Counted from the first letter of the stretch, positions 1-5,538 are shown. The stretch: 10,302 bases of DNA from Euryarchaeota archaeon UBA36 (GCA_002496485.1 DAJW01000155.1:1-10302); one strand, 5' to 3'. Numbers and translations are program-made. The notes: a model not told the origin generated them from the letters alone.

Positions 1-157
1 CCACTCCTGCTAAAATGGTCAGTATCTGTGAAAGGCTAAAAAGAACTCCTACAACCGCGGGTATAGAGCTTTTTTCTTGATAAATAATTACTTGACCGGT
101 GGGGGATACTTGTTGTGCTGCTGGCATTTCTATGAATGGGCTCTCTTCGTCTGACAT
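1..157 (-). CDS. N-terminal part of a membrane protein, truncated by the window edge
   Basis: An open minus-strand frame starts with ATG at 157-155 and runs off the left edge after 52 codons. The first ~30 residues are polar and acidic (starting MSDEESPFIEMP) and look cytoplasmic. From about residue 32 a hydrophobic run begins (IPAVVGVLFSLSQILTILAGV), which reads as the first transmembrane helix. There is no signal-peptidase or lipobox motif, so the N-terminus is probably inside the cell. The start is supported by TATA-like DNA about 40 bases upstream on the same strand (TTTTATAC, complement of 193-200). I do not recognise the family from this fragment. It is divergent from the Hc1-like gene at 274. 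Confidence 0.6.
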   Translation of the reverse strand, partial: MSDEESPFIEMPAAQQVSPTGQVIIYQEKSSIPAVVGVLFSLSQILTILAGV

Positions 158-273
158 AACATTAGAGAAGAGTTATACTACTTGAAATAACTGTATAAAA
201 GAAATTTGTATAAAGCGTATATTCTGTTCTATGTTACCGACAAAAAAATAAGACTTAGTTTCTACGTAAAATC
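158..273. promoter_or_regulatory. Divergent promoter region with two TATA-like boxes
   Basis: This 116-bp region lies between two divergent starts. Two near-identical words, TGTATAAAAG (193-202) and TGTATAAAGC (208-217), sit 15 bp apart. Either could act as the TATA box of the rightward gene at 274, predicting transcript starts around 220-240 and a 35-55 nt leader. The reverse complement of the first also gives TTTTATAC about 40 bases upstream of the leftward start at 157. No ribosome binding site is obvious before the ATG at 274 (TACGTAAAATC precedes it). Boxes are read by eye only. Confidence 0.45.
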
Positions 274-459
274 ATGTCAGTAAGAGAAATGATTCAAACG
301 ATGATTAATGATTTGGTAGAAATTATGGATGATGCAGGTAAGCATGATAATGGAAATAATGCAGCTGGAACGAGAGTAAGGAAAGAAATGCAATCTATTA
401 AGAAAATTGCACAAGAAGTTAGGATTAGAGTTCAAAATGATCGGATAAATAAGAATTAA
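274..459 (+). CDS. Histone H1-like Hc1-family small DNA-binding protein
   Basis: This 61-aa protein has an acidic-amphipathic first half (residues 1-25) and a basic second half. Residues 27-37 (GNNAAGTRVRK), followed by a helix with KK.AQEVR.RVQ spacing (43-54), match the conserved pattern of bacterial histone H1-like proteins (Hc1 family, known in Chlamydiae and Bacteroidetes), where a GNKAAGTRVRK-type motif precedes a helix of the LK.LAQE.R type. Those proteins bind DNA and are linked to chromatin compaction. A similar architectural role is inferred here. Bacterial relatives usually carry a lysine/alanine-rich tail, but this one ends right after the conserved helix (DRINKN), so it is a minimal version. 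It stands alone, with its own TATA-like elements upstream, and converges with the minus-strand gene at 461 with one base between the stop codons. A coiled-coil protein of other function remains possible. Confidence 0.68.
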   Translation: MSVREMIQTMINDLVEIMDDAGKHDNGNNAAGTRVRKEMQSIKKIAQEVRIRVQNDRINKN

Positions 460-460
460 G

Positions 461-1129
461 TTAATGAATTTCGGCAATTAATTCCATTATTGATGTTCTC
501 ATAGACTCTACTGGGTGCCATCCTTGTCCACCACATGAAATTATACAATCGTGGACAGGTTTTAGATTAGGTCTATTCTCTGATACATGTTCTATATTTC
601 TAACTGGACTTGGTATATTAGATAATGATTCAATAGTATGGGAATTATTGATTGAATTATTATATCTAGACCAAAGAATCTCAGTTTCTGAAATAATATC
701 TGAATCAGACCAACCTCTTCTTCCACTAATTGGGAGAATACCGAAATCTTTCTTTTTACCGAAAATTATAGTAGAAATTGCAGATACTACGTCTCTAACA
801 TTTATCCAGTAGTTTATCTTATTTTTAGGAATGATTTTCTCATCATTAATTACAGATTGAATGATTGTTCTTATTTCTCTTCCGCCCCAATAATTTCCTC
901 CATTTGGGATAATTAAATCATGAATTAGTATTACGGAACCGCCCTGAAATTCAAAATCTTGATTTGCAGGGATTATTCTTACAGAACCAATTGAGTTAAT
1001 GCCTATGCCTACAGAAATATCTGAATTACTTTTAGAATCAACAATTTTCGCACCTAAACTAAGTAGCTTTTCAGATAAATAGGTGTAAAAAGTGTCCTCT
1101 AATCCATTCAAAAAGATTCTTCTAGGCAT
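461..1129 (-). CDS. Short, divergent extended-SDR / NAD-dependent epimerase-like protein
   Basis: This 222-aa protein follows the layout of extended short-chain dehydrogenases but in eroded form. Residues 4-29 (RIFLNGL...YLSEKLLSLGAKI) align with the first beta-alpha-beta of a Rossmann fold, yet the GxxGxxG loop is reduced to a single glycine (GLEDTFY). Residues 84-121 (REIRTIIQSVINDEKI...INVRDVVSAIS) resemble the epimerase segment where YVHVDDVVxAI occurs. Residues 187-216 resemble the C-terminal part, with GWHPVESM like the usual GWxPxxSLxxG. The middle section that normally carries the YxxxK catalytic pair is largely missing: extended SDRs are about 300 residues. Cofactor binding and catalysis are therefore doubtful, and a structural or regulatory role is possible. 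Its start lies 9 bases after the stop of the upstream aminotransferase gene, so the two are almost certainly co-transcribed. The family call is by pattern only. Confidence 0.45.
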   Translation of the reverse strand: MPRRIFLNGLEDTFYTYLSEKLLSLGAKIVDSKSNSDISVGIGINSIGSVRIIPANQDFEFQGGSVILIHDLIIPNGGNYWGGREIRTIIQSVINDEKIIPKNKINYWINVRDVVSAISTIIFGKKKDFGILPISGRRGWSDSDIISETEILWSRYNNSINNSHTIESLSNIPSPVRNIEHVSENRPNLKPVHDCIISCGGQGWHPVESMRTSIMELIAEIH

Positions 1130-1138
1130 CTAGAATCC

Positions 1139-2668
1139 TCATGCAACTTGCTTTTCTTTGACACTTTCTTTCGAAGTGAAATGAATAATTGCATCTTTCA
1201 CAATCTGGATAATCATATCAATTTCGGATGAAGTGATGGCGAAATGGGGGGTGAATCTTAGAGCATTTTTCCCTCCATGAATTACTCCCAATCCATTTTT
1301 CCTGCACCACTCTTCGACACTACCAAATCCAACAACAGGGAGATTTTGAGGGTGTAACTCCGCACTAAGTAATAATCCAGTTCCTTGTACCTTTAAAATA
1401 GAATCTGGAAGTTCTGCCATTAATGATTCTAATTTTGATCTAAATTCTAATCCTTTATCTCTAATATTTTCTCTTAATTCCGGAGTAATTTTACTTAGTA
1501 CTGAAATAGCTGTCTCTAGAGCTCTGGGGTTTGTCGTCATAGTATTTCCATAAACTCCTACAACGTATGCCTCAGCAGCTTTTTTACTCAAACCGACAAC
1601 TGATAGAGGGTATTGTCCAGCACTCAGGGCCTTAGACCAAGTCTCCATATCTGGAGCCTCGCAATCTTGAAATCCATCGTAATCAACTATACTGAGACAT
1701 CCCTGCCCTCTGAATCCTGCCTGAATTGAATCAACCAACAATAAACTACCATGATTTTTTGTTAGCTTCCTAGCTTCATCATAAAACTCTCTCGAAATAC
1801 ATTGTCCGGGATTACCTTCTCCCATAACAGGTTCAATAGCCATCATTTCAATGAAGAAGCCTTCTTCTTCCGCTTTAGAAAATTCTTTCTTTAGAGCATT
1901 GACATCATTTGCAGGGACAAAAATTACTCCTTCTTTTTCACTAAATGATGAAAGGTGCTTCTCATATTTATCTCTACATGAATCGGAAATTTGTGCCGGC
2001 CTTTGTGTCCTACCATGAAAAGCCTGGTTAAGTGCTAGAAGTTTGGTAGGCTTTCCTTCATGCTTGCCGCCTTCTCCAGTAGCAATCTTTGCATTTAGAT
2101 CTGCGATTCGCATTGAGATTGCAACTGACTCAGTACCACTATTCAAACAAATGAATTTGTAAAAAGGACAATTTCCTCTAGTGAATCCTACTTCCTCTTT
2201 TAGCTTCTGAGCCAATCTTTTTTGGCTGAATGAGGGGGTCATGACATTAGCCATTACCCAGTTTTTTTGCATTGAAATTATTACATCCTCGGGACCATGT
2301 CCCATTCCCAACATTCCATATCCGCCATTGTCATGAATTACTGCACCATGAGAAGTGATTATCCAAGGACCTCGAGCAGCGATAGCTACGTAAGGATTAA
2401 CTGTAGAAGGGTTATAAAAATTAACAAAATCGTATTGAACAGATTTAACAAGCTCTGTTTCATCTAGGGTAATTGACTGTTCGCCTAATTCATTAATTAA
2501 ATCATGAAAATTTCTTTCTGCCTCATCTATGGCCATACTGAGAAAGGGATCATTTTCTAAAAAATTCATAATTAGTTCGTCATTAATTCCATGAGTAGTA
2601 CGTTTTCCACTCATCTTTCTAATTCTTTGTAGCTTCTCTAGCACAACACCACCATATTCCGGAACCAT
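1139..2668 (-). CDS. Class III pyridoxal-phosphate aminotransferase (acetylornithine / lysine aminotransferase superfamily)
   Basis: This 509-aa protein belongs to the fold-type I, class III transaminases that move amino groups between an omega-amine or amino acid and a keto acid. Visible landmarks are NSGTES (176-181, phosphate-binding region), FHGRT (217-221), EPVMGEGN (279-286), the cofactor-contacting aspartate in LVDSIQAGFRG (D313), the Schiff-base lysine in WSKALSAGQYPLS (K346), TMTTNPRAL (376-384) and RFTPHF near the C-terminus (471-476). All key residues are present, so it should be active. It is longer than the usual 400-450 residues because of a ~90-residue N-terminal extension. The substrate cannot be read from the sequence, and the AGQYP variant after the lysine (usually GGxP) sets it apart from the ArgD core. 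The first ATG is used; an in-frame ATG at residue 19 (MSGKRTTHG) is an alternative. It is the first gene of a two-gene minus-strand operon with the SDR-like gene. Confidence 0.85.
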   Translation of the reverse strand: MVPEYGGVVLEKLQRIRKMSGKRTTHGINDELIMNFLENDPFLSMAIDEAERNFHDLINELGEQSITLDETELVKSVQYDFVNFYNPSTVNPYVAIAARGPWIITSHGAVIHDNGGYGMLGMGHGPEDVIISMQKNWVMANVMTPSFSQKRLAQKLKEEVGFTRGNCPFYKFICLNSGTESVAISMRIADLNAKIATGEGGKHEGKPTKLLALNQAFHGRTQRPAQISDSCRDKYEKHLSSFSEKEGVIFVPANDVNALKKEFSKAEEEGFFIEMMAIEPVMGEGNPGQCISREFYDEARKLTKNHGSLLLVDSIQAGFRGQGCLSIVDYDGFQDCEAPDMETWSKALSAGQYPLSVVGLSKKAAEAYVVGVYGNTMTTNPRALETAISVLSKITPELRENIRDKGLEFRSKLESLMAELPDSILKVQGTGLLLSAELHPQNLPVVGFGSVEEWCRKNGLGVIHGGKNALRFTPHFAITSSEIDMIIQIVKDAIIHFTSKESVKEKQVA

Positions 2669-2683
2669 CGTTCACTCATGAAC

Positions 2684-2693
2684 ATTATCAGAA
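2684..2693 (+). repeat. Copy 1 of a 10-bp word (ATTATCAGAA)
   Basis: An exact ATTATCAGAA lies 16-25 bases upstream of the aminotransferase start codon, in its leader or core promoter. The same word recurs twice more within 150 bp, once inverted. It could be an operator half-site, though no regulator gene is adjacent. Confidence 0.5.
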
Positions 2694-2741
2694 GTGGTTC
2701 AGGGATTTAGTAAATTTTCCTTGGAAAAGAAAAAACCGAAA

Positions 2742-2751
2742 TTCTGATAAT
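2742..2751 (-). repeat. Copy 2 of the 10-bp word, inverted
   Basis: TTCTGATAAT is the exact complement of ATTATCAGAA. It lies upstream of the weak TATA candidate of the leftward aminotransferase gene, a position suited to an activator or repressor site. Confidence 0.5.
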
Positions 2752-2821
2752 ATAACAAAAAATTAAATTAAATTTAAATTTTCAATTGAAAAATTTAATA
2801 TTAAATAAAAAAACCAATTGG

Positions 2822-2831
2822 ATTATCAGAA
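2822..2831 (+). repeat. Copy 3 of the 10-bp word
   Basis: ATTATCAGAA lies about 11 bases upstream of the TATA candidate (2842-2850) of the rightward PRC-barrel gene and directly follows the palindrome CCAATTGG. With copy 2 it forms an inverted pair flanking the A+T-rich core. Confidence 0.5.
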
Positions 2832-2914
2832 ATAATAATCGAATATATTAAGTGCCTAATCTCAACTGGGGTATTGAGTGGAAAGGGGGATGCAGCTCAC
2901 AGAGGTAGGGAATA

Positions 2915-3517
2915 ATGGTAGATGACTACGGAATTCAAGAATTAATGCAAAGAGAAGTATACATAGGAGAAAAATTAGTTGGTACTGTGGTAGGTGAAAG
3001 ATTTCACCCAAGAGATGAATTAGTTCAGTCTATGAGGATTGAAGTGAGCCCGGAAGTAGCACAGCAGTATATGAGAAAGCCCGCAGATTTAGCTCCACTT
3101 CCAAAAGAATTGGTACATAGCATCAGACCGGATGGAAAAATTAAGCTTTCAAAATCGATGAGGGAATTGCAAAGAAGATGGAGGAATACAGTTAGGATTG
3201 AAGAGCAACTTTATGCTCCAGATGAATTGCTAGATCGGGCGATTTTGGATAATGATGGAATTGATATTGGAAATGTTACTGATTTAATAAAAATTAAGAG
3301 AACTTACAAAGGTTTGTTGGTTAAACCGCATTTTATGATTAAAGCCAAGAATAATCTTCCTGACACGATAGTTGTTCCCTGCGGACAGTTGGCAAAAACG
3401 ACTGCGAGGTTAGACGAAGTAATACTGAAGTGTAGTTTTTCTAGATTGATAACTTTGCCCAGTTACCTTAAATTGAACTCAGGCGAAGTAATTTTTGATG
3501 ATGATGATTTAGAGTAG
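2915..3517 (+). CDS. Tandem PRC-barrel-like protein
   Basis: This 200-aa soluble protein has two similar beta-barrel-like units. Unit 1 spans about residues 10-80 (REVYIGEKLVGTVVGERF followed by a charged helix). Unit 2 spans about 103-175, with the typical PRC opening of a hydrophobic strand, a turn and a G-x-x-x-D/I step (LLDRAILDNDGIDIGNVTDLI). PRC barrels are small protein- or RNA-interaction modules found in ribosome maturation factor RimM, photosynthetic reaction-centre H subunits and archaeal cell-division partners. Which role applies here cannot be told. There is no signal peptide or membrane segment. The C-terminus ends in an acidic cluster (FDDDDLE). The start is supported by GAGGT eight bases upstream. 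The gene is followed 34 bases later by tRNA-Ile. Confidence 0.55.
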   Translation: MVDDYGIQELMQREVYIGEKLVGTVVGERFHPRDELVQSMRIEVSPEVAQQYMRKPADLAPLPKELVHSIRPDGKIKLSKSMRELQRRWRNTVRIEEQLYAPDELLDRAILDNDGIDIGNVTDLIKIKRTYKGLLVKPHFMIKAKNNLPDTIVVPCGQLAKTTARLDEVILKCSFSRLITLPSYLKLNSGEVIFDDDDLE

Positions 3518-3519
3518 CC

Positions 3520-3530
3520 TTCAAATAATT
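3520..3530 (+). promoter_or_regulatory. TATA-like element of the tRNA gene
   Basis: TTCAAATAATT lies just after the PRC gene stop, centred about 26 bases before the tRNA 5' end. This is the usual distance between an archaeal TATA box and the transcript start. Confidence 0.45.
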
Positions 3531-3551
3531 GTCGGAGTGGCATTACAAAAG

Positions 3552-3629
3552 GGGCGTGTAGCTTAGTTTGGCTGGAGCACCCGGCTGATAACCGGGAGGT
3601 CACAGGTTCAAATCCTGTCATGCCCACCA
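3552..3629 (+). tRNA. tRNA-Ile (anticodon GAT), CCA encoded
   Basis: The cloverleaf folds completely. The acceptor stem is GGGCGTG (3552-3558) with CATGCCC (3619-3625), one G-T pair. T8 and A9 follow. The D stem is GCTT/GAGC (3561-3564 with 3575-3578) and the anticodon stem CCCGG/CCGGG (3580-3584 with 3592-3596). The loop CTGATAA carries anticodon GAT at 3587-3589. The variable region has five bases (3597-3601), and the T stem ACAGG/CCTGT encloses loop TTCAAAT. The discriminator is A3626 and the 3' CCA (3627-3629) is encoded in the DNA. There is no intron. The GAT anticodon reads isoleucine codons ATT and ATC. The gene sits in the same direction between the PRC-barrel gene and prs. Confidence 0.95.
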
Positions 3630-3649
3630 ATAATGAGTTGAATTCAATA

Positions 3650-3656
3650 TTTTTTT
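3650..3656 (+). terminator. Oligo-T terminator candidate after tRNA-Ile
   Basis: A run of seven T residues begins 20 bases after the tRNA CCA end. Archaeal RNA polymerase stops at oligo-T tracts without needing a hairpin. The same A/T-rich stretch (CAATATTTTTTT, 3645-3656) could instead serve as the TATA box of prs, about 45-50 bases before its start codon. Confidence 0.4.
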
Positions 3657-3698
3657 GACAACAACCATCATGAAGGAGGTTCCTACCCCGATGAACAA

Positions 3699-4637
3699 AT
3701 GCCAGTTCTAAGTGGGGACTCGGGATTAGAAATCGCTGAGTCTTTGTCTATGATAATGAAAATGGACTTCACGAAATTGGAAACTAGAAAATTTCCAGAT
3801 GGTGAGTCATATGTTAGGGTCCCCGAAGAGGCCATTGAATCCATAAGATCAGAAGAAGTAATTTTGGTATCAAATACTTTTCCTGATTCTGGAATAATGA
3901 AGACACTTTTCCTTCTTTCGGCTATTAATGATATCAGGAAGGGGAATCTTACTAACGTCAAACAAGAGGGAGAGATTCAGCTAGGTGATGTAGGTCCTGG
4001 CGTAATTCTTGCAATTCCTTATTTCGGTTATGCAAGACAAGATAAGAGATTCAGCTGGGGTGAATCGATATCAGCTAAAGTTATTGGAGAAATTCTATCT
4101 AATCATTGTGAAGGTATGGTTATCTTAGATTTACACGAACCGGGTGTACTAAATGAACTCAAAGTTCCTACTAGATTTGTTAGCTCTATGCCAGAAATTG
4201 CAAATTTTCTGTCCATTGATGTCAAACCGGATTTCATACTAAGTCCGGATAAGGGTGCAATTTCAAGGGCTACAGAAGTTGCAAACATTATTGGGTCTAA
4301 GTATTCATACCTCGAAAAAAGAAGGATTGACGCACATACTATTGAGCACACTCCAAAGGACCTTGATGTTGATAGAAAGATAGTAGCAATTGTAGATGAT
4401 ATGATAAGTACCGGAGGGACTATTTGCAGGGCAAGCGATGCTCTTAGAAGACAGGGAGCGACTGAAGTGCACGCCGCCTGTACTCATGGATTATTCACTG
4501 GTGGTGCATTATCTAGATTGGCAAATCATGTAGATGGAGTATATACAACGAATTCTCTATCTAACCCAAGAGCCAATGTATCTGCAGCTCCTGCATTAGC
4601 AAGAGGAATTGAAGAGATAATTAGAGAATTAAGATAA
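3699..4637 (+). CDS. prs: Ribose-phosphate pyrophosphokinase (PRPP synthetase)
   Basis: This cytoplasmic enzyme converts ribose 5-phosphate and ATP into PRPP, the precursor of purines, pyrimidines, histidine and tryptophan. The 312-aa protein shows the family marks in order: KFPDGE (31-36), IPYFGYARQDKRF (106-118, ATP site), the catalytic-region histidine in LDLHEPG (H146), SPDKGAISRA (182-191), the pyrophosphate-side lysine in YLEKRR (K207) and the PRPP loop VDDMISTGGT (232-241). It is slightly longer than typical archaeal forms because of about 18 extra residues (82-100) before the PYFGYARQD strand. The N-terminal strand and helix VLSGDSGLEIAESL fit the family start, so ATG 3699 is preferred. 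The strong GGAGGT (3675-3680) lies 18 bases upstream, an unusually long spacing, and an out-of-frame ATG at 3691 lies between. It is downstream of tRNA-Ile and upstream of the L7Ae cluster. Confidence 0.95.
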   Translation: MPVLSGDSGLEIAESLSMIMKMDFTKLETRKFPDGESYVRVPEEAIESIRSEEVILVSNTFPDSGIMKTLFLLSAINDIRKGNLTNVKQEGEIQLGDVGPGVILAIPYFGYARQDKRFSWGESISAKVIGEILSNHCEGMVILDLHEPGVLNELKVPTRFVSSMPEIANFLSIDVKPDFILSPDKGAISRATEVANIIGSKYSYLEKRRIDAHTIEHTPKDLDVDRKIVAIVDDMISTGGTICRASDALRRQGATEVHAACTHGLFTGGALSRLANHVDGVYTTNSLSNPRANVSAAPALARGIEEIIRELR

Positions 4638-4661
4638 TTGAAACTTAAATTCGATACGCTG

Positions 4662-4670
4662 CGTTTATAT
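4662..4670 (+). promoter_or_regulatory. TATA box of the L7Ae ribosomal cluster
   Basis: CGTTTATAT is centred near 4667, about 48 bases before the L7Ae ATG at 4714. The predicted transcript start is near 4692. This places the in-frame GTG at 4681 upstream of the transcript and so argues for the ATG as the true start. Confidence 0.5.
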
Positions 4671-4713
4671 CAGTCACGCCGTGCGGCGGCATACTAACAC
4701 GAGGAATGGTCCA

Positions 4714-5094
4714 ATGAGTGTACATATTACTTTTGAAACCCCACAAGATGTCCAAGAACAGGTTTATGAGATGGTCAAGAGCCTAGGTAAAGATGGTAGA
4801 GGTAAATTGAAGAAGGGAGCTAACGAGGTCACAAAATCAGCTGAAAGAGGAACTGCTCAGATGGTTGTAATGGCTGAAAATGTTAGTCCTGGAGAATTAC
4901 TAGCGCACATACCCATGATTTGCAATGAGAAGGAAATTCCATTTATTTATGTGGAAGATCAAGCCTTTCTAGCAGAAGCGGCTGGAATGAGCACTGGAAC
5001 TAAAACTGCGGCAGTTGCAATTATGCAAGTTGAAAAGGACGCATTAGATAGGTTTAATGAAATAAAAAAGCACTATGAAACTCTGACATCTTGA
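4714..5094 (+). CDS. rpl7ae: 50S ribosomal protein L7Ae (eL8)
   Basis: This 126-aa RNA-binding protein recognises kink-turns. In archaea it is part of the large ribosomal subunit and also of box C/D and H/ACA guide RNPs and RNase P. The conserved RNA-contact segment KKGANEVTKS (33-42) is intact, as are RGTAQMVVMAENVSP (45-59), IPMICNEKEIPFIYV (66-80) and the C-terminal GMSTGTKTAAVAI (91-103). The usual archaeal length is about 120-125 residues. The ATG at 4714 (MSVHITFE) is chosen over an in-frame GTG at 4681, because archaeal homologues begin this way and the GTG would precede the predicted transcript start. The protein ends with about 20 extra charged residues (FNEIKKHYETLTS). Its TGA stop is embedded in the ribosome binding site of the next gene. 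Confidence 0.95.
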   Translation: MSVHITFETPQDVQEQVYEMVKSLGKDGRGKLKKGANEVTKSAERGTAQMVVMAENVSPGELLAHIPMICNEKEIPFIYVEDQAFLAEAAGMSTGTKTAAVAIMQVEKDALDRFNEIKKHYETLTS

Positions 5095-5103
5095 GGTGAA
5101 TGA

Positions 5104-5322
5104 ATGACAACTGAATCTTGGCCAGCAGAAGTTGTTGAAGAAGTCGGTAGGACAGGATTGACTGGAGAAGCTACTCAGGTCAAGGTTCGTGTCCTAGATT
5201 CTAATAATCCAAGAGATGTTGGTAGAATAATTGCCAGAAATGTACTAGGTCCGGTTCAAGTAGGTGATATTCTGATGCTCCGAGACACAGGAAGAGAAGC
5301 TAGAAGATTAGGTACCAGGTAG
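5104..5322 (+). CDS. rps28e: 30S ribosomal protein eS28
   Basis: This 72-aa small-subunit protein has a compact OB-fold-like beta barrel and lies near the mRNA exit channel. The family signature runs from EVVEEVGRTGLTGEATQVKVRVLD to GRIIARNVLGPVQVGDILMLRDTGREARRL, with the invariant C-terminal LRDTEREARRL seen here as LRDTGREARRL (glycine in place of the usual glutamate). The length is normal for archaea. The ribosome binding site GAGGTGA (5093-5099) overlaps the L7Ae stop and lies four bases before the ATG, indicating translational coupling. It belongs to the L7Ae-eS28-eL24 operon. Confidence 0.95.
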   Translation: MTTESWPAEVVEEVGRTGLTGEATQVKVRVLDSNNPRDVGRIIARNVLGPVQVGDILMLRDTGREARRLGTR

Positions 5323-5329
5323 TGATTAA

Positions 5330-5521
5330 ATGCCAGAAAGAAGAATTTGTAGTTTCTCTCATGAAGAGATAGAGCCAGGAACTGGGATGATGTATGTGAA
5401 GAGGGATGGATCTGTTATGTGGTTTAGAGATAGTAAAGTTAGAAAAAATGCTCTTAAATTAAAAAGAAATCCTAGAAGATTAAAATGGACCAGAAGATAT
5501 GAGAAGGGCGGAATCAAGTAA
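5330..5521 (+). CDS. rpl24e: 50S ribosomal protein eL24 lacking its zinc finger
   Basis: This 63-aa large-subunit protein shows the family pattern: CSF.. (6-8), EIEPGTGMMYVKRDGSV (13-29), a W/F strand, KNALKLKRNPRRLKWT (39-54). The typical eL24 binds zinc with two CxxC pairs (CSFCG and FCSSKC). Here the first pair is CSFSH, and the second region reads WFRDSKVRKN, so three of four cysteines are replaced and metal binding is not expected. Basic RNA-binding residues remain, so it should still be a ribosomal protein. The length matches archaeal eL24. It starts seven bases after the eS28 stop, with a weak AGGTAGTGAT-like ribosome binding site overlapping that stop. It is the last gene of the operon before the converging lipoprotein gene. 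Confidence 0.93.
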   Translation: MPERRICSFSHEEIEPGTGMMYVKRDGSVMWFRDSKVRKNALKLKRNPRRLKWTRRYEKGGIK

Positions 5522-5525
5522 TCTA

Positions 5526-5530
5526 TTTTT
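5526..5530 (+). terminator. Weak oligo-T terminator candidate after eL24
   Basis: Five T residues follow the eL24 stop inside the 17-bp gap to the converging lipoprotein gene. This is short for an archaeal terminator and offered only because the operon must end near here. Confidence 0.25.
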
Positions 5531-5538
5531 CATGTTAA

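Larger units (their letters stand above)
2669..2914. promoter_or_regulatory. A+T-rich divergent promoter region
   Basis: This 246-bp spacer lies between the leftward aminotransferase and the rightward PRC-barrel gene. Positions about 2741-2860 are extremely A+T-rich. AATATATTA at 2842-2850 is a plausible TATA box for the rightward gene, predicting a start near 2870. The complement of 2709-2720 (AAAATTTA core) is a weaker candidate for the leftward gene. A 14-bp perfect palindrome, TTTTCAATTGAAAA, lies at 2779-2792 and CCAATTGG at 2814-2821. GAGGT at 2902-2906, eight bases before the ATG at 2915, is the ribosome binding site of the PRC gene. Three copies of a 10-bp word are listed separately. 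Confidence 0.55.

Noticed and set aside
193..217. Paired TGTATAAA words as a mobile-element or attachment-site repeat
   Set aside because: They are short, TATA-like and correctly placed for promoters, which explains them without a mobile element.
277..477. 66-codon minus-strand frame opposite the Hc1-like gene
   Set aside because: The plus-strand product has a recognisable motif, while this frame is only an antisense translation and overlaps the end of the SDR-like gene.
2741..2860. Chromosome replication origin
   Set aside because: A+T richness and repeats are suggestive, but there is no Cdc6/Orc1 gene nearby and no G-rich origin recognition box; kept only as a low-interest possibility.
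4681..4713. In-frame GTG start that would extend L7Ae by 11 residues
   Set aside because: It lies about 14 bases after the TATA box, before the expected transcript start, and archaeal L7Ae proteins begin at the MSV-type methionine found at 4714.
4690..4716. Possible kink-turn in the L7Ae leader for autoregulation
   Set aside because: GGA/TCC can pair next to the start, but I could not identify the tandem G-A pairs of a kink-turn.
5100..5114. Four-codon frame (MNDN) overlapping the eS28 start
   Set aside because: Its ATG directly abuts the ribosome binding site with no spacer, so initiation there is unlikely; probably chance.
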